A stretch of DNA of 64,000 nucleotides from positions 1 to 64,000 of the forward strand of contig JAERTH010000085.1 in the NCBI GenBank assembly GCA_016844955.1, read 5' to 3'. Every line of letters begins with the position of its first letter. The stretch's first letter is position 1. Below the pieces are notes generated by a model. The model was not told where the DNA came from and searched no databases. It worked only from the letters and a program-made list of their open reading frames with translations. Of the stretch, positions 54,684 through 63,744 are shown piece after piece. The position numbers and the translations under genes are program-made. The DNA is from Fidelibacterota bacterium (GTDB taxonomy: Bacteria > Fidelibacterota > UBA8477 > JABMPR01).

Positions 54684-54713
54684 TTATCATACTGCAGACT
54701 ATCCTACTATAAT
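54684..54713 (+). promoter_or_regulatory. Possible promoter of the deiodinase-like gene
   Basis: TTATCA (54684-54689), 18-bp spacer, perfect TATAAT (54708-54713), 119 bp before the ATG. The leader in between shows no structure that I recognise. Confidence 0.35.
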
Positions 54714-54832
54714 TCAACAACGCACAAGTAACAATTCCCTGGAAAGTCGGATTATATCAATGGAATAGCTGGTAGACCTTTTTCTGTCGGTTTAATTTGA
54801 GTGAAATGTTAAAACACATTCGGAGTGCATAA

Positions 54833-55498
54833 ATGAAAAATAATTTTATCCCTTTTGAGCAATTCAACAGATTTACTCCCGAGGAAATGTCTGTTCGGGC
54901 TGCTGAATATTATGAGTTGATGAAGTCCCGAAGAACCATACGAGAATATTCAGATCAACCCGTTGCTCCTGAAATAATTGATAAATGTATACACACTGCA
55001 GGCACTGCCCCAAGTGGAGCTAATCAGCAACCCTGGCATTTTGCAGTGATACGAGATTCTCAGGTAAAACAAAAAATTCGCCTCGCAGCGGAGGAAGAGG
55101 AACAAGAATTCTATGCTGGCCGGGCTGGCGATACCTGGCTGGATACATTAGCTCCACTGGGAACTGATGCCAGCAAGCCATTTCTGGAGGTTGCCCCCTT
55201 GCTAATAGCCATTTTTGAGCAGAAATACCATATTGATGCCCAGGGCCAGAAGGTGAAGCATTACTACGCCAAAGAATCAGTGGGTATTGCCACAGGTATG
55301 CTGATTTCAGCGCTTCACAATGCGGGTCTGGTTACGTTGACCCACACGCCAAGTCCCATGAATTTCTTAAGCAAGATTTTGAATCGACCAGAAGGTGAGC
55401 GACCTTTTCTGCTTCTGGTAGTTGGACATCCTGAAAAAGATGTACTGGTACCTGATATTGAGAAAAAAAAGTTGTCTGAAATCTGTAGTGAATATTGA
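54833..55498 (+). CDS. Iodotyrosine-deiodinase-like flavoprotein (nitroreductase fold)
   Basis: 221 aa. FMN-dependent nitroreductase fold with [10 protein letters not shown] at 31-40 (flavin phosphate site) and [14 protein letters not shown] at 57-70. The active-site lid triad of iodotyrosine deiodinase is present: Glu90, Tyr94 and Lys115 (in EEQEFY and DASKPFLE), with spacings 4 and 21 as in human Glu157, Tyr161, Lys182. Bacterial homologues with this triad remove halogen from halotyrosines, so reductive dehalogenation is predicted; the native bacterial substrate is unsettled. GGAG precedes the ATG. Forms a pair with the SGNH hydrolase gene 13 bp on. Confidence 0.85.
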   Translation: MKNNFIPFEQFNRFTPEEMSVRAAEYYELMKSRRTIREYSDQPVAPEIIDKCIHTAGTAPSGANQQPWHFAVIRDSQVKQKIRLAAEEEEQEFYAGRAGDTWLDTLAPLGTDASKPFLEVAPLLIAIFEQKYHIDAQGQKVKHYYAKESVGIATGMLISALHNAGLVTLTHTPSPMNFLSKILNRPEGERPFLLLVVGHPEKDVLVPDIEKKKLSEICSEY

Positions 55499-55511
55499 GT
55501 AAGGTGCTACC

Positions 55512-56132
55512 ATGAGAATTGTGTTCTTTGGAGACAGTATCACGGCTGGTGATAAATCTAGTTTTAATAAATTGGGGAGCGGCTATGTTTCAATCCTAGC
55601 TAAAAGACTCTCTGAGGATGCCAAATTATCTCGCTATGAAATAGTAAATTCAGGTGTTAATGGAAATATGGTAGGCGACTTACTGGCACGATATAAGAGA
55701 GATGTCGTTCAACATGCTCCTGATGTCGTCGTTATCAAAATTGGAATCAATGATGCCTATAATGATTTTCAAGAGGGATGCCTGTCCTCCAATCTCAAGC
55801 AATATACAGATGGATTGAAACAGTTAATCACAGCCTTTTATACTGAACTACCCAGATGCAAAATATTGTTGCTTACCCCCTACTATATTGTTGATGATTT
55901 TGGGGATGCCTTATACCTGAGGATGTGCGAATACGGTAAGACAGTCCATGAACTGGGCAATCAGTATCATATCCAGACATTTGATACCCAACGTGTTTTT
56001 AATGAGGCCGTGAAAGCAAAACCTGCTCATGCGTGGGCTGCGGATCAAGTTCATCCTGGTATTGAAGGTCACACGATTCTGGCTGATGGAATCCTGATAT
56101 TCCTCAGGGAGCAGCTAAGCAAAAAGGACTAG
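55512..56132 (+). CDS. SGNH/GDSL-family hydrolase
   Basis: 206 aa, no signal peptide. Block I FFGDSITAGDKSS with nucleophile Ser near residue 8, Gly block in NSGVNGNMVGDLLARY, Asn block IKIGINDAYNDF and the catalytic pair in WAADQVHPGIEGH (Asp and His). Likely an intracellular esterase or deacetylase; the substrate is unknown. Shares a CTAG with the stop of convergent pyrC. Confidence 0.88.
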   Translation: MRIVFFGDSITAGDKSSFNKLGSGYVSILAKRLSEDAKLSRYEIVNSGVNGNMVGDLLARYKRDVVQHAPDVVVIKIGINDAYNDFQEGCLSSNLKQYTDGLKQLITAFYTELPRCKILLLTPYYIVDDFGDALYLRMCEYGKTVHELGNQYHIQTFDTQRVFNEAVKAKPAHAWAADQVHPGIEGHTILADGILIFLREQLSKKD

Positions 56133-57445
56133 TGATCGATTTGAATCTCAGTACCCTTGATTGATTCATCAATCTCACCATCCTGAAACACAATGTTACC
56201 ATTAACAATTGTTGTTACTGGCCACCCAGTGGTCTTCCACCCATTATATGGACTCCAGTTTACTTTGGTCATCAATTTGCCATTTTCGATGGTTTTTTGT
56301 TTCGCCATATCAACCAGAACCAGATCTGCATCATAGCCTGGTAGTATCTGGCCTTTATTTTTTACCTTATACAATTCAATAGGTTTTTCACACATCCATT
56401 TGACCACATCTTCCAGTTTACACAAACCACGGTTGGCTCTGTCCAGCATCAATGGCAATGATGTTTCAACACCTGGCATGCCTGATGGTGCAGAACCGAA
56501 AGGTTTGGCCTTTTCCTCATGGGTATGGGGTGCATGATCAGTGGCAATACAATCAATTGTGCCATCGACCAAACCCTTCCAGAGGGCTTCACCATGTTCC
56601 ATATCGCGAAGTGGGGGGTTCATCTGTGCATAGGCACCTAATTTCTCATATATATAGGGTGCGCTCAGCAGAAAGTGCTGAGGACAGACCTCAACGGAAA
56701 TGGGTGCTTTGGATTTTTGGATTGCAAGATATCGTACTTCATCCAGCGTAGTTAGATGCAGAATATGTAATCGACGTTGGTATTTAATGGACAATTCCAC
56801 AGCAAGTGTGGTGGCTTTTAAGGCAGCATCCGGAGGCCTCACAAACTGGTGATGATTAAAGTCGGTGGAATTTTTGTAGATTTCGGCTGCTGCATTAATG
56901 ATATCATCGTCCTCAGCATGGACGGCGATGAGTCTGGATCCGTTTCCAAATATTTCATCAAGGTCTTTTGTATCACTCACCAATAAATCACCCGTAGATG
57001 ACCCCATAAATATTTTGATACCTGGCACGTTCTCAACACCACTCAGCACATCGAGATTGGTGTTTGTCGCTCCGATAAAGAAATTGTAATTCACCACACA
57101 TTTCTCAGCAGCCACACGCTTTCTTTCTATCATGGCTTCAACAGTGATGGTAGAAGGTTTTGTGTTTGGCATATCGAAGAAACCGGTCACCCCACCTGCT
57201 GCTGCGGCCATGGATCCAGTTCTCAAATCTTCCTTCCATGTCAGACCCGGATCGCGGAAATGCACCTGTGGATCAAGTGCACCGGGCAATAAATACAGGT
57301 GTGTGGCATCAATAATTTTTTCGGCATGCTTGTCATCGATCTGTCCCAGCTTTGAAATCTTACCATTTTCAATGAGAACATCCTGTTTTACAGTTCCCTG
57401 TGATGAAACACAGCGGGCATTTTTGATGAGAATAGAGGGTGACAT
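56129..57445 (-). CDS. pyrC: Dihydroorotase
   Basis: 438 aa from ATG 57443-57445 with GGAG upstream; an apparent extension to 57577 reads through the palindrome and is not protein. Amidohydrolase barrel: DPQVHFRDPGLTWKEDL, carboxylated Lys in GIKIFMG, His in AVHAED and ILHLTT, metal Asp in IATDHAPHTHEEK. The first metal motif is QxH instead of HxH, as I recall for Bacteroidota dihydroorotases. Cyclises carbamoyl aspartate in pyrimidine synthesis. An allantoinase is the less likely alternative. Confidence 0.9.
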   Translation of the reverse strand: MSPSILIKNARCVSSQGTVKQDVLIENGKISKLGQIDDKHAEKIIDATHLYLLPGALDPQVHFRDPGLTWKEDLRTGSMAAAAGGVTGFFDMPNTKPSTITVEAMIERKRVAAEKCVVNYNFFIGATNTNLDVLSGVENVPGIKIFMGSSTGDLLVSDTKDLDEIFGNGSRLIAVHAEDDDIINAAAEIYKNSTDFNHHQFVRPPDAALKATTLAVELSIKYQRRLHILHLTTLDEVRYLAIQKSKAPISVEVCPQHFLLSAPYIYEKLGAYAQMNPPLRDMEHGEALWKGLVDGTIDCIATDHAPHTHEEKAKPFGSAPSGMPGVETSLPLMLDRANRGLCKLEDVVKWMCEKPIELYKVKNKGQILPGYDADLVLVDMAKQKTIENGKLMTKVNWSPYNGWKTTGWPVTTIVNGNIVFQDGEIDESIKGTEIQIDH

Positions 57446-57521
57446 TAATTTTCTCCACGAATTAGTTGTTCCATTAATATGCCCCAAAGGGAGCTGGATA
57501 GGAACTGCAATATTTTGGAAA

Positions 57522-57555
57522 CCTGGCAAACCAGGCGAGGATTCGAATCCTCGCC
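57522..57555 (-). repeat. Perfect 22-bp palindrome plus adjacent hairpin, tRNA T-arm-like
   Basis: 57534-57555 is its own reverse complement over 22 bp, with centre GATTCGAATC. Overlapping it, 57522-57535 forms CCTGG-CAAA-CCAGG. The minus-strand text GAGGATTCGAATCCTC looks like a tRNA T-arm, but no acceptor, D-arm or anticodon arm can be found. There is no U tract, so it is not a standard terminator. Confidence 0.6.
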
Positions 57556-57590
57556 TAGATATGTGACACAAATCCACGTCTGGTTATAGG

Positions 57591-59975
57591 TCAGTTGTCT
57601 ACCCTCCAATCCTTATACAACCAAGTTTTCCCATCAGAAAGGAAGTGAATGGCCCCTTCTTCATCCGTGCGGTGAATGTCTGCTTCCGCTTTTTGGTACC
57701 GTTGAAGGGTGATTGCTGAGGGATGCTTGAACTTGTTTTTCTTTCCCAGGCTTATAATGCAAGTTTTTGGTCGAACCCTTTCTATATACTCTGGCGTTGA
57801 ACTGGTTTTTGATCCATGGTGAGGTGCCTTAATTATATCTGTTTTCAGTAGATTACCATATGCCAACTGGTCCTCTTCTGTTTCCTCCTCTCCATCGCCA
57901 GTAAGCAGTACCGTCCTATCACCATAGAATGCCTGCAGAACAATTGAAGCATTGTTGATGTTTCCTGGTTCATCATTGTGATGGAAAGCTTTCGGTGCCA
58001 ATCCGCGCAACAGGAGCGGATAGAGAGATGAATCGACCATACCTGAGTATACTGGCATTACTGGAATATTCAGTGAATCCAATACCATTTGGAGACTTTT
58101 GTAGCCGTATGAATCATATCCCATATCGTGCATATACACCTTTTTAACTGGAAAATGCTTGATCAGATACTCCGCTCCTCCAATATGATCATTGTGAGGG
58201 TGGGTGATGACCAGCAGATCGACTTCCTGCCAATTTCTGGCATTGAGATATGGACCAATTACATCTTTGCCCATATCCTTCCCTCCAAATCTTAATCCAG
58301 CATCAATGATCATCGTTTTGCCATTGGGAGTGTGCATGACAATGGCGTCTCCTTGACCTACATCCAGCACCATAACCTCAAGCAGTCTTTTGCCTAGCGC
58401 AGATTGCCATATATTGGCATTGCCCCATATTAGAAGCAATATTAGCCATAATTTCATCAATCTCACTCGGGACAGAAATGCGATTGAAAATACAGCTAGC
58501 AACACAATCACTACTTCATGATATTGCATCACTCTAATGGGCAGATAAGCCCAATCTACACCAGCACATTTCTCGACAATCCATAACATGAGACTGATAG
58601 CTCCATCGATAGTAGCTGCCCACAATCCTGCCAACGTGGCAAACAGCGACCCAATCAGTAAAAAACTCATCCCCGTTGCCACAACAATACCTATGAGCGG
58701 TACAACAAACAGATTGGCAATCAAACTGATAATGGGAATCTTGTGGAAATAATAAGCAGTTATCGCCAGGGTGCCGAGTTGAGCCGCCAGAGACACAAGG
58801 AAAAGATCCATAATACTTCTAAGTATCTTTCCCACTATTGGGATATTGAAACAATTCACATCAGGAACCATGGATTTAAACCTGGGATACAGGCTCACAA
58901 TACTGACCACTGCCGAGAAGGACAACTGGAATCCAATTCCATAAATCTGGTCAGGATCGATGAGCAATATGATAAAAGCTGCCGAGGCCAGAATATTAAA
59001 GACATCTGGCTTCCGTTCAATGATCCCTCCGACCAGGAACAAACTGGCCATAATGGAAGCTCGCATTACTGAAGCTGCTCCCCCCGTCAGCAGGACGTAA
59101 AACACCAATCCCACAATGACGAATACCATTTGTATGCTATAGGGAAATCTCAACATGCCAAATATTGTTATCAGAATGAGTAAAACATATCCTACGTGTA
59201 GCCCACTAACTGCTAATACATGAATCACACCCGTATTGGCAAAATCCGCTCGGGTCTCTTCATCAACCTCACTTCGTTCTCCAAGTATTAATGCTGACAT
59301 TATCCCTGAGGATGAATTACTGAGATATCTCTGGAATTGATGCATAATTGACTCTCGTAGGTTTGCCATCATCCGCATGCTATTCAGCGATGGATTTGGG
59401 AAGATGATGATTTGACTTGAGTCTTCAAGGAACGCTTCGAAAAAGATATCCTGGCTATACAGATAACTTTGGTAGTCGAAATCATGGGGGTTTCTTCGAG
59501 TTCGGGGTTGATTGATCATAAGCCTGACCTGAATGGTATCGGCAATCTCTGGTTCATGCGATAAATCCTTGGCATAAAGGATGATTTTTCCGTCTGCAAT
59601 ACGTTGGTTTTCAATGCTGATTGGCTCTAAGATATACTTGGGAGTCCCCCGCTTTGTTTGTCCCACTAACTGGACTGTCGCGTAGGTCTGATAGACAGAA
59701 TCTGGTACAAAGGACAACTGGGACAAAGACTGTGGCGATTGCATTGTGGAAATAGTCATTCGAATCGCACCAGCAAGAATGACCAGGCCTATTATCAACC
59801 AATTCGATTTATTGTCTGGTAGTACCAGATACAACAAGGCCAGTATGACAGTAGCCAATAGTAGTACGATCCAACCAAGCTCAATTATTGATTCTGAAAT
59901 GATTCCAACTATAAACATGAGTGTAACACCGACCATAGGCCGAGATTTCACGAATTCCGTGATCTGACTATCCAT
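57591..59975 (-). CDS. comEC: ComEC/Rec2 DNA uptake channel with metallo-beta-lactamase domain
   Basis: 794 aa from ATG 59973-59975 with AGGA upstream; a TTG at 60002 is less likely. N-terminal TM helices and DUF4131-like OB-fold, then the competence domain (MSALILGERSEVDEETRADFANTGVIHVLAVSGLHVGY) with about eight TM helices, and a C-terminal metallo-hydrolase domain from about 530 (LDVGQGDAIVMH, then THPHNDHIGG). Forms the inner membrane pore for single-stranded DNA in natural transformation and probably degrades the other strand. Full length and intact, so transformation is possible. Confidence 0.95.
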   Translation of the reverse strand: MDSQITEFVKSRPMVGVTLMFIVGIISESIIELGWIVLLLATVILALLYLVLPDNKSNWLIIGLVILAGAIRMTISTMQSPQSLSQLSFVPDSVYQTYATVQLVGQTKRGTPKYILEPISIENQRIADGKIILYAKDLSHEPEIADTIQVRLMINQPRTRRNPHDFDYQSYLYSQDIFFEAFLEDSSQIIIFPNPSLNSMRMMANLRESIMHQFQRYLSNSSSGIMSALILGERSEVDEETRADFANTGVIHVLAVSGLHVGYVLLILITIFGMLRFPYSIQMVFVIVGLVFYVLLTGGAASVMRASIMASLFLVGGIIERKPDVFNILASAAFIILLIDPDQIYGIGFQLSFSAVVSIVSLYPRFKSMVPDVNCFNIPIVGKILRSIMDLFLVSLAAQLGTLAITAYYFHKIPIISLIANLFVVPLIGIVVATGMSFLLIGSLFATLAGLWAATIDGAISLMLWIVEKCAGVDWAYLPIRVMQYHEVVIVLLAVFSIAFLSRVRLMKLWLILLLIWGNANIWQSALGKRLLEVMVLDVGQGDAIVMHTPNGKTMIIDAGLRFGGKDMGKDVIGPYLNARNWQEVDLLVITHPHNDHIGGAEYLIKHFPVKKVYMHDMGYDSYGYKSLQMVLDSLNIPVMPVYSGMVDSSLYPLLLRGLAPKAFHHNDEPGNINNASIVLQAFYGDRTVLLTGDGEEETEEDQLAYGNLLKTDIIKAPHHGSKTSSTPEYIERVRPKTCIISLGKKNKFKHPSAITLQRYQKAEADIHRTDEEGAIHFLSDGKTWLYKDWRVDN

Positions 59976-60062
59976 ACTTCCTACTTGTTTGGGGTTAGCC
60001 AAACATAAAAGATGACATGCTGATCACCAAGAAGTATAGTCAATAAATTTTTGGATTAGTCT

Positions 60063-60081
60063 CCCTGAGCTTGTCGAAGGG
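60063..60081. repeat. REP-like element
   Basis: CCCTGAGCTTGTCGAAGGG, an imperfect inverted repeat (CCCT...AGGG) of a kind that I recall as frequent between genes of many bacteria. Only one copy is in the window. Confidence 0.4.
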
Positions 60082-60140
60082 TCATTGTGTTTATGTGCTT
60101 GGAGTTAAGTGGTGTAGAGGTGGATAAATTGCTAAAAAAG

Positions 60141-60161
60141 AAACTTGAAACTTGAAACTTG
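60141..60161. repeat. Triple AAACTTG direct repeat
   Basis: Three exact 7-bp copies in tandem between recX and comEC. The rest of 59976-60180 holds the REP-like element and nothing else that I recognise. Confidence 0.7.
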
Positions 60162-60180
60162 GAGGGGTTGGTGGGTTTTA

Positions 60181-60822
60181 CTAGGGATTCTCTTCCTCGC
60201 GATGGAAGGTGAATTCTGAAAGTGCCTGTGAGATTGAAGGACCTTCGAACCCTTTGCGTTGAAGGAAAGCCCAGACTCGCTTTTTATCCTTTATGGTGGG
60301 TCGTTCAATATTTTTTAGCTTCCGGTGGGCAAAATCAAGGGCCATCTCGTTGAAATCAAACTCTTCTCTAATCTCTTCGATTTCATTTTCAGTAATGTTT
60401 TTCGCGATCCTCTTTGAATTGAGTTCGTGTCGGAGTTTTATGGGACCCCAGCCTTTGATTTTGACACGATCTCTGATGAAGAGCCTGGCAAAGCGTTCGT
60501 CATTTAGATAGTTTCGATCTTTTAAGCGGGTGATAATCTCATCTTCAAGATCGATAAACTTCTTTTTGAATAGCCATTCATGCACTTCGTTTTCGCAACG
60601 TTCACGGAAGGCGATAAAATTCAATGCTCCCAGGTATGCCATCTCTACACGGTCATCATTCTCAAGATCGTGTTGCAATTCAGGTGTAAAGCTATCCCCA
60701 ATCTTCAAATCATATTTGACGACGAGCGATCCATCCACACCCATCTCAAATTTACCATCAACAAAGATGGAAAAGCGTTCCCTGAGTTTTTTCTGCTGAG
60801 TTATTCCAGTGATTTTTGCCAT
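60181..60822 (-). CDS. recX: RecA regulator RecX
   Basis: 213 aa, made of three-helix repeats: ALNFIAFRERCENEVHEWLFKKKF, then LNDERFARLFIRDRVKIKGWGPIKLRHELNSK and a last repeat with WAFLQRKGFEG. This is the RecX fold, which binds in the RecA filament groove and inhibits it. Placed 71 bp after recA, behind a terminator, as in many genomes; read-through of the terminator would give less RecX than RecA. Confidence 0.92.
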   Translation of the reverse strand: MAKITGITQQKKLRERFSIFVDGKFEMGVDGSLVVKYDLKIGDSFTPELQHDLENDDRVEMAYLGALNFIAFRERCENEVHEWLFKKKFIDLEDEIITRLKDRNYLNDERFARLFIRDRVKIKGWGPIKLRHELNSKRIAKNITENEIEEIREEFDFNEMALDFAHRKLKNIERPTIKDKKRVWAFLQRKGFEGPSISQALSEFTFHREEENP

Positions 60823-60836
60823 GTCGTCATGATAAT

Positions 60837-60872
60837 ATAAAAGAAAAGGCTCCCATATTATCTGAGAGCCTT
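60837..60872 (-). terminator. Terminator between recA and recX
   Basis: Minus strand: 7-bp stem AAGGCTC/GAGCCTT (60846-60872), extendable inward past a mismatch, followed by TTCTTTTATATT. Likely limits recX expression. Confidence 0.75.
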
Positions 60873-60893
60873 CCTGCTAATTGTGTTTTGGGG

Positions 60894-61925
60894 TTATTCG
60901 CTTTCAGCTTCAGCTGTCATCCCCAGGAACTGTCGAACCTCGCCTTCCAGCTTGGACAAAAGATCAGGATTGTCCCGGAAGAATATTTTCACATTCTCTT
61001 TTCCCTGACCCAATCTGTCTTCACCATAGCTGAACCAGGAGCCACTTTTCTGTACCAGGTTACCCTTAAGCGCCAGATCCAGAATATCCCCTTCGAATGA
61101 GAAACCCTGACCAAACATGATATCCAACTCAGTTTCGCGGAAAGGTGGTGCCATTTTGTTTTTGACTACTTTCACACGTACACGGTTTCCAATATTGTCC
61201 TGGCCATCCTTCAAAGCACCAATCCGGCGAATATCCATTCTTACTGATGAATAAAATTTCAAAGCACGTCCACCAGTGGTGGTTTCCGGGCTACCAAACA
61301 TGACACCAATTTTTTCACGGATTTGATTAATGAAGATGACAGAGGTATTTGATTTTGATACCGTTCCAGTCAGTTTTCTTAAAGCCTGGGACATCAATCG
61401 AGCGTGCAAACCAACATGACTGTCCCCCATCTCACCCTCAAGCTCAGCTCTGGGTACCAGGGCTGCTACAGAATCAATGACAATAACATCCAGGGCGTTA
61501 CTTCGCACCAGTGTCTCAGTAATTTCAAGCGCTTGCTCACCAGAATCTGGCTGAGAAATCAGGAGGTTTTTAATATCCACACCCAACTGTCCAGCATACT
61601 TAGGATCCAGAGCGTGTTCCGCATCAACAAAAGCCGCATAGCCACCTGATTTTTGAGCGTTGGCAACAATGTGCAGAGCCAGCGTTGTTTTACCTGATGA
61701 TTCAGGACCATAGACTTCAATAATTCTGCCACGGGGAACCCCGCCGACACCCAGTGCGGCATCCAATGATAGTGCTCCCGTTGAAATAGCATCAACAGAT
61801 GCGTTTATCTGCTCGTCGCCCATGCGCATGACCGCACCAGCACCAAATTGTCTTTCAATCTGCGATACGGCTAATTCAATAGCTTTATCTTTATCTTTCG
61901 ATCTCCCTTGAGCAGCACTCATCAC
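60894..61925 (-). CDS. recA: Recombinase RecA
   Basis: 343 aa. Walker [10 protein letters not shown], Walker [24 protein letters not shown]2-region [20 protein letters not shown], and the acidic C-terminal tail. Strand exchange and LexA cleavage activity. Starts within the thpR stop (4-bp overlap); I see no LexA-type box near it, so induction could come from a promoter further upstream. Confidence 0.98.
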   Translation of the reverse strand: MMSAAQGRSKDKDKAIELAVSQIERQFGAGAVMRMGDEQINASVDAISTGALSLDAALGVGGVPRGRIIEVYGPESSGKTTLALHIVANAQKSGGYAAFVDAEHALDPKYAGQLGVDIKNLLISQPDSGEQALEITETLVRSNALDVIVIDSVAALVPRAELEGEMGDSHVGLHARLMSQALRKLTGTVSKSNTSVIFINQIREKIGVMFGSPETTTGGRALKFYSSVRMDIRRIGALKDGQDNIGNRVRVKVVKNKMAPPFRETELDIMFGQGFSFEGDILDLALKGNLVQKSGSWFSYGEDRLGQGKENVKIFFRDNPDLLSKLEGEVRQFLGMTAEAESE

Positions 61926-62497
61926 TGACCTCCTGTATTAAATTTAAATTTCTTCAATGCTTTGTAGCTGGCACCTGAAGGGGTTAGCGTACTCTGGTAC
62001 CAGATTAATTCCTCAACCTCAAAATTCATTTCACGCACTTCTGCTGACAGAAATTCATGTATAAACGTGCTTTTGCGTGAGATTGATTTAACGCGACCAA
62101 GCGTAATATGTGGTTGAAATGGTCGTTTATCAAGATGATATCCCAATTGTATCAACTCTTTATCAAGGGTTCTCTTGAATTCGACCAGCGTGTTATCATA
62201 GGGTGCCGTGGCAACCCAAAGTACCCGTGGTTCATTGGCATGTGGAAACACACCTGAATCCGTAGTCCCCAGTTTGAACGGTGGGTACAAGTTTACCACT
62301 TTCTGTATTGCTTCGGCCTGGGTTTCTATCACATCTGGATCAGTATCACCCAGAAAATTCATAGTAATGTGGATATTTTCACGTTTGACCCAGTTGATCC
62401 TATCTTCCTTGTTGATGATAGGTTCTGTGAGACGTAGCAAATAGCCTTTCACTGATTTGGGAAGGGGAATTGCCAGAAAGGTGCGTATCGCTTCTAT
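61922..62497 (-). CDS. thpR: RNA 2',3'-cyclic phosphodiesterase with a possible AUA start
   Basis: 2H phosphoesterase (2'-5' RNA ligase family) with HITMNFLGD and HITLGRV as the two catalytic HxT motifs. The first normal start codon is GTG at 62450-62452 (176 aa), but the family's first beta strand, [10 protein letters not shown], is encoded before it in frame, and no ribosome site precedes that GTG. Going upstream, no ATG, GTG or TTG occurs before the cinA stop; an ATA at 62495-62497 overlaps that stop as ATAG and has GGGAG seven bases before it. I therefore extend the gene to 62497 (191 aa). A sequencing error of one base is the alternative. Confidence 0.75.
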   Translation of the reverse strand: MEAIRTFLAIPLPKSVKGYLLRLTEPIINKEDRINWVKRENIHITMNFLGDTDPDVIETQAEAIQKVVNLYPPFKLGTTDSGVFPHANEPRVLWVATAPYDNTLVEFKRTLDKELIQLGYHLDKRPFQPHITLGRVKSISRKSTFIHEFLSAEVREMNFEVEELIWYQSTLTPSGASYKALKKFKFNTGGQ

Positions 62498-63744
62498 GAT
62501 AGTTCTCCCAGAATAAACAATCTCAGTTGATTTAATCCAGCATTGGCACTCATGCGCTTATTCATGATCCGGTTGGTGCCAAACTGGAATCTTTTGATGA
62601 CTTGATTGGATTTATCTGCAACCCCAATATACACGGTTCCAACAGGTTTGTCGTCAGTACCGCCCGTGGGACCGGCAACACCTGAAACCGCAATGCCATA
62701 ATCTGCCTTGCTATTGTTCAGTGCACCGGACAGCATTTCAGATACAGTTTCCGTGCTCACAGCGCCATGTTTTTCCAGTGTTTCTGATTTCACCTGAAGC
62801 ATTGCCATCTTGGTTTCGTTGGCATAGGTCACAAAACCTGTATTAAAATATTCACTGCTCCCACCTATATCTGTAATCAGACTGGCTATCAGGCCACCAG
62901 TGCATGACTCAGCTGTTGTAACTGAGGTCTTCCCTGAGAGAAGGAGCCCACCAACCACAGATGATAAATTATCATTGTCCCGTCCATAAATATTTCGGGG
63001 CATGAGCTCCTGCAATTCGTTGTATATATCAGTCAAATCTGAAGTGCTTTTGTCTCTATCTTCAGATTGGAATGAAACCCTTAGGGTAACCATTCCCAGC
63101 TTGGGCAGGTAGGCAACCTTGATGTTGTCGTATGTATCAAAAACAGGTTTGCAAATTTCATACAAGGTAGATTCAGGCATTCCAACAGAGTGAATATCTA
63201 TTTTATCCACACTGGCCTGGGTCATCTCTGTTAAAATTGGGACTATTTGTTCGCTGATGATGGCCCGCATTTCCCCAGGCACTCCAGGCATTACAAAGAG
63301 GTGTTTCCCCTGGTGCTCAAAATGCATTCCCTGGGCAGTACCTACAGAATTTTCCAGCACGTTTGCATTCTCAGGATATTCAGCCTGAGAGATATTTGAA
63401 GGTGCAAATTTGAAACCACGCTTCTCAAATCTAAGCTTGAGATTTTCAAGTAAGGTTTCATCTCGTAGCAACCCAACCTCGAAGTAATCACAGAGCACAG
63501 TTTTGGTAATATCGTCATGGGTGGGTCCCAGTCCGCCGGTCAAGGTCAATATATCGGCCTCTTTAAAACCCCAATCCAAGGCCTCAATGATATCGGTTTT
63601 ATTATCTCCGATTATGAGTTTTTTAATAACAGATAACCCCAGCAGTTCAAGCTGCTGTGAGATGAAGGCATTGTTTGAATCAATGGTCTTGCCTGAGAGC
63701 AGTTCATCACCGATTGAGATGGTAATAGCTTTTAACTGTGTCAT
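62494..63744 (-). CDS. cinA: CinA, competence/damage-inducible protein with NMN amidase domain
   Basis: 416 aa. N-terminal MoaB-like domain (ISIGDELLSGKTIDSN, then LTGGLGPTHDDITK and VMPGVPGEM) and C-terminal PncC amidohydrolase domain (TTAESCTGGLIASLIT, AVSGVAGPTGGTDDKPVGTVYIG). Likely hydrolyses ADP-ribose and NMN in pyridine nucleotide recycling. The cinA-thpR-recA order is common (cinA-recA in Gram-positives). Its start overlaps the pgpA stop by 4 bp. Confidence 0.96.
   Translation of the reverse strand: MTQLKAITISIGDELLSGKTIDSNNAFISQQLELLGLSVIKKLIIGDNKTDIIEALDWGFKEADILTLTGGLGPTHDDITKTVLCDYFEVGLLRDETLLENLKLRFEKRGFKFAPSNISQAEYPENANVLENSVGTAQGMHFEHQGKHLFVMPGVPGEMRAIISEQIVPILTEMTQASVDKIDIHSVGMPESTLYEICKPVFDTYDNIKVAYLPKLGMVTLRVSFQSEDRDKSTSDLTDIYNELQELMPRNIYGRDNDNLSSVVGGLLLSGKTSVTTAESCTGGLIASLITDIGGSSEYFNTGFVTYANETKMAMLQVKSETLEKHGAVSTETVSEMLSGALNNSKADYGIAVSGVAGPTGGTDDKPVGTVYIGVADKSNQVIKRFQFGTNRIMNKRMSANAGLNQLRLFILGELS

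Noticed and set aside
57446..57577. N-terminal extension of dihydroorotase
   Set aside because: It translates the 22-bp palindrome region and lies before a good ribosome site and a family-type start.
60141..60161. Tandem AAACTTG copies as a CRISPR or iteron origin
   Set aside because: Only three 7-bp copies without spacers, no cas or replication genes, and no DnaA boxes nearby.
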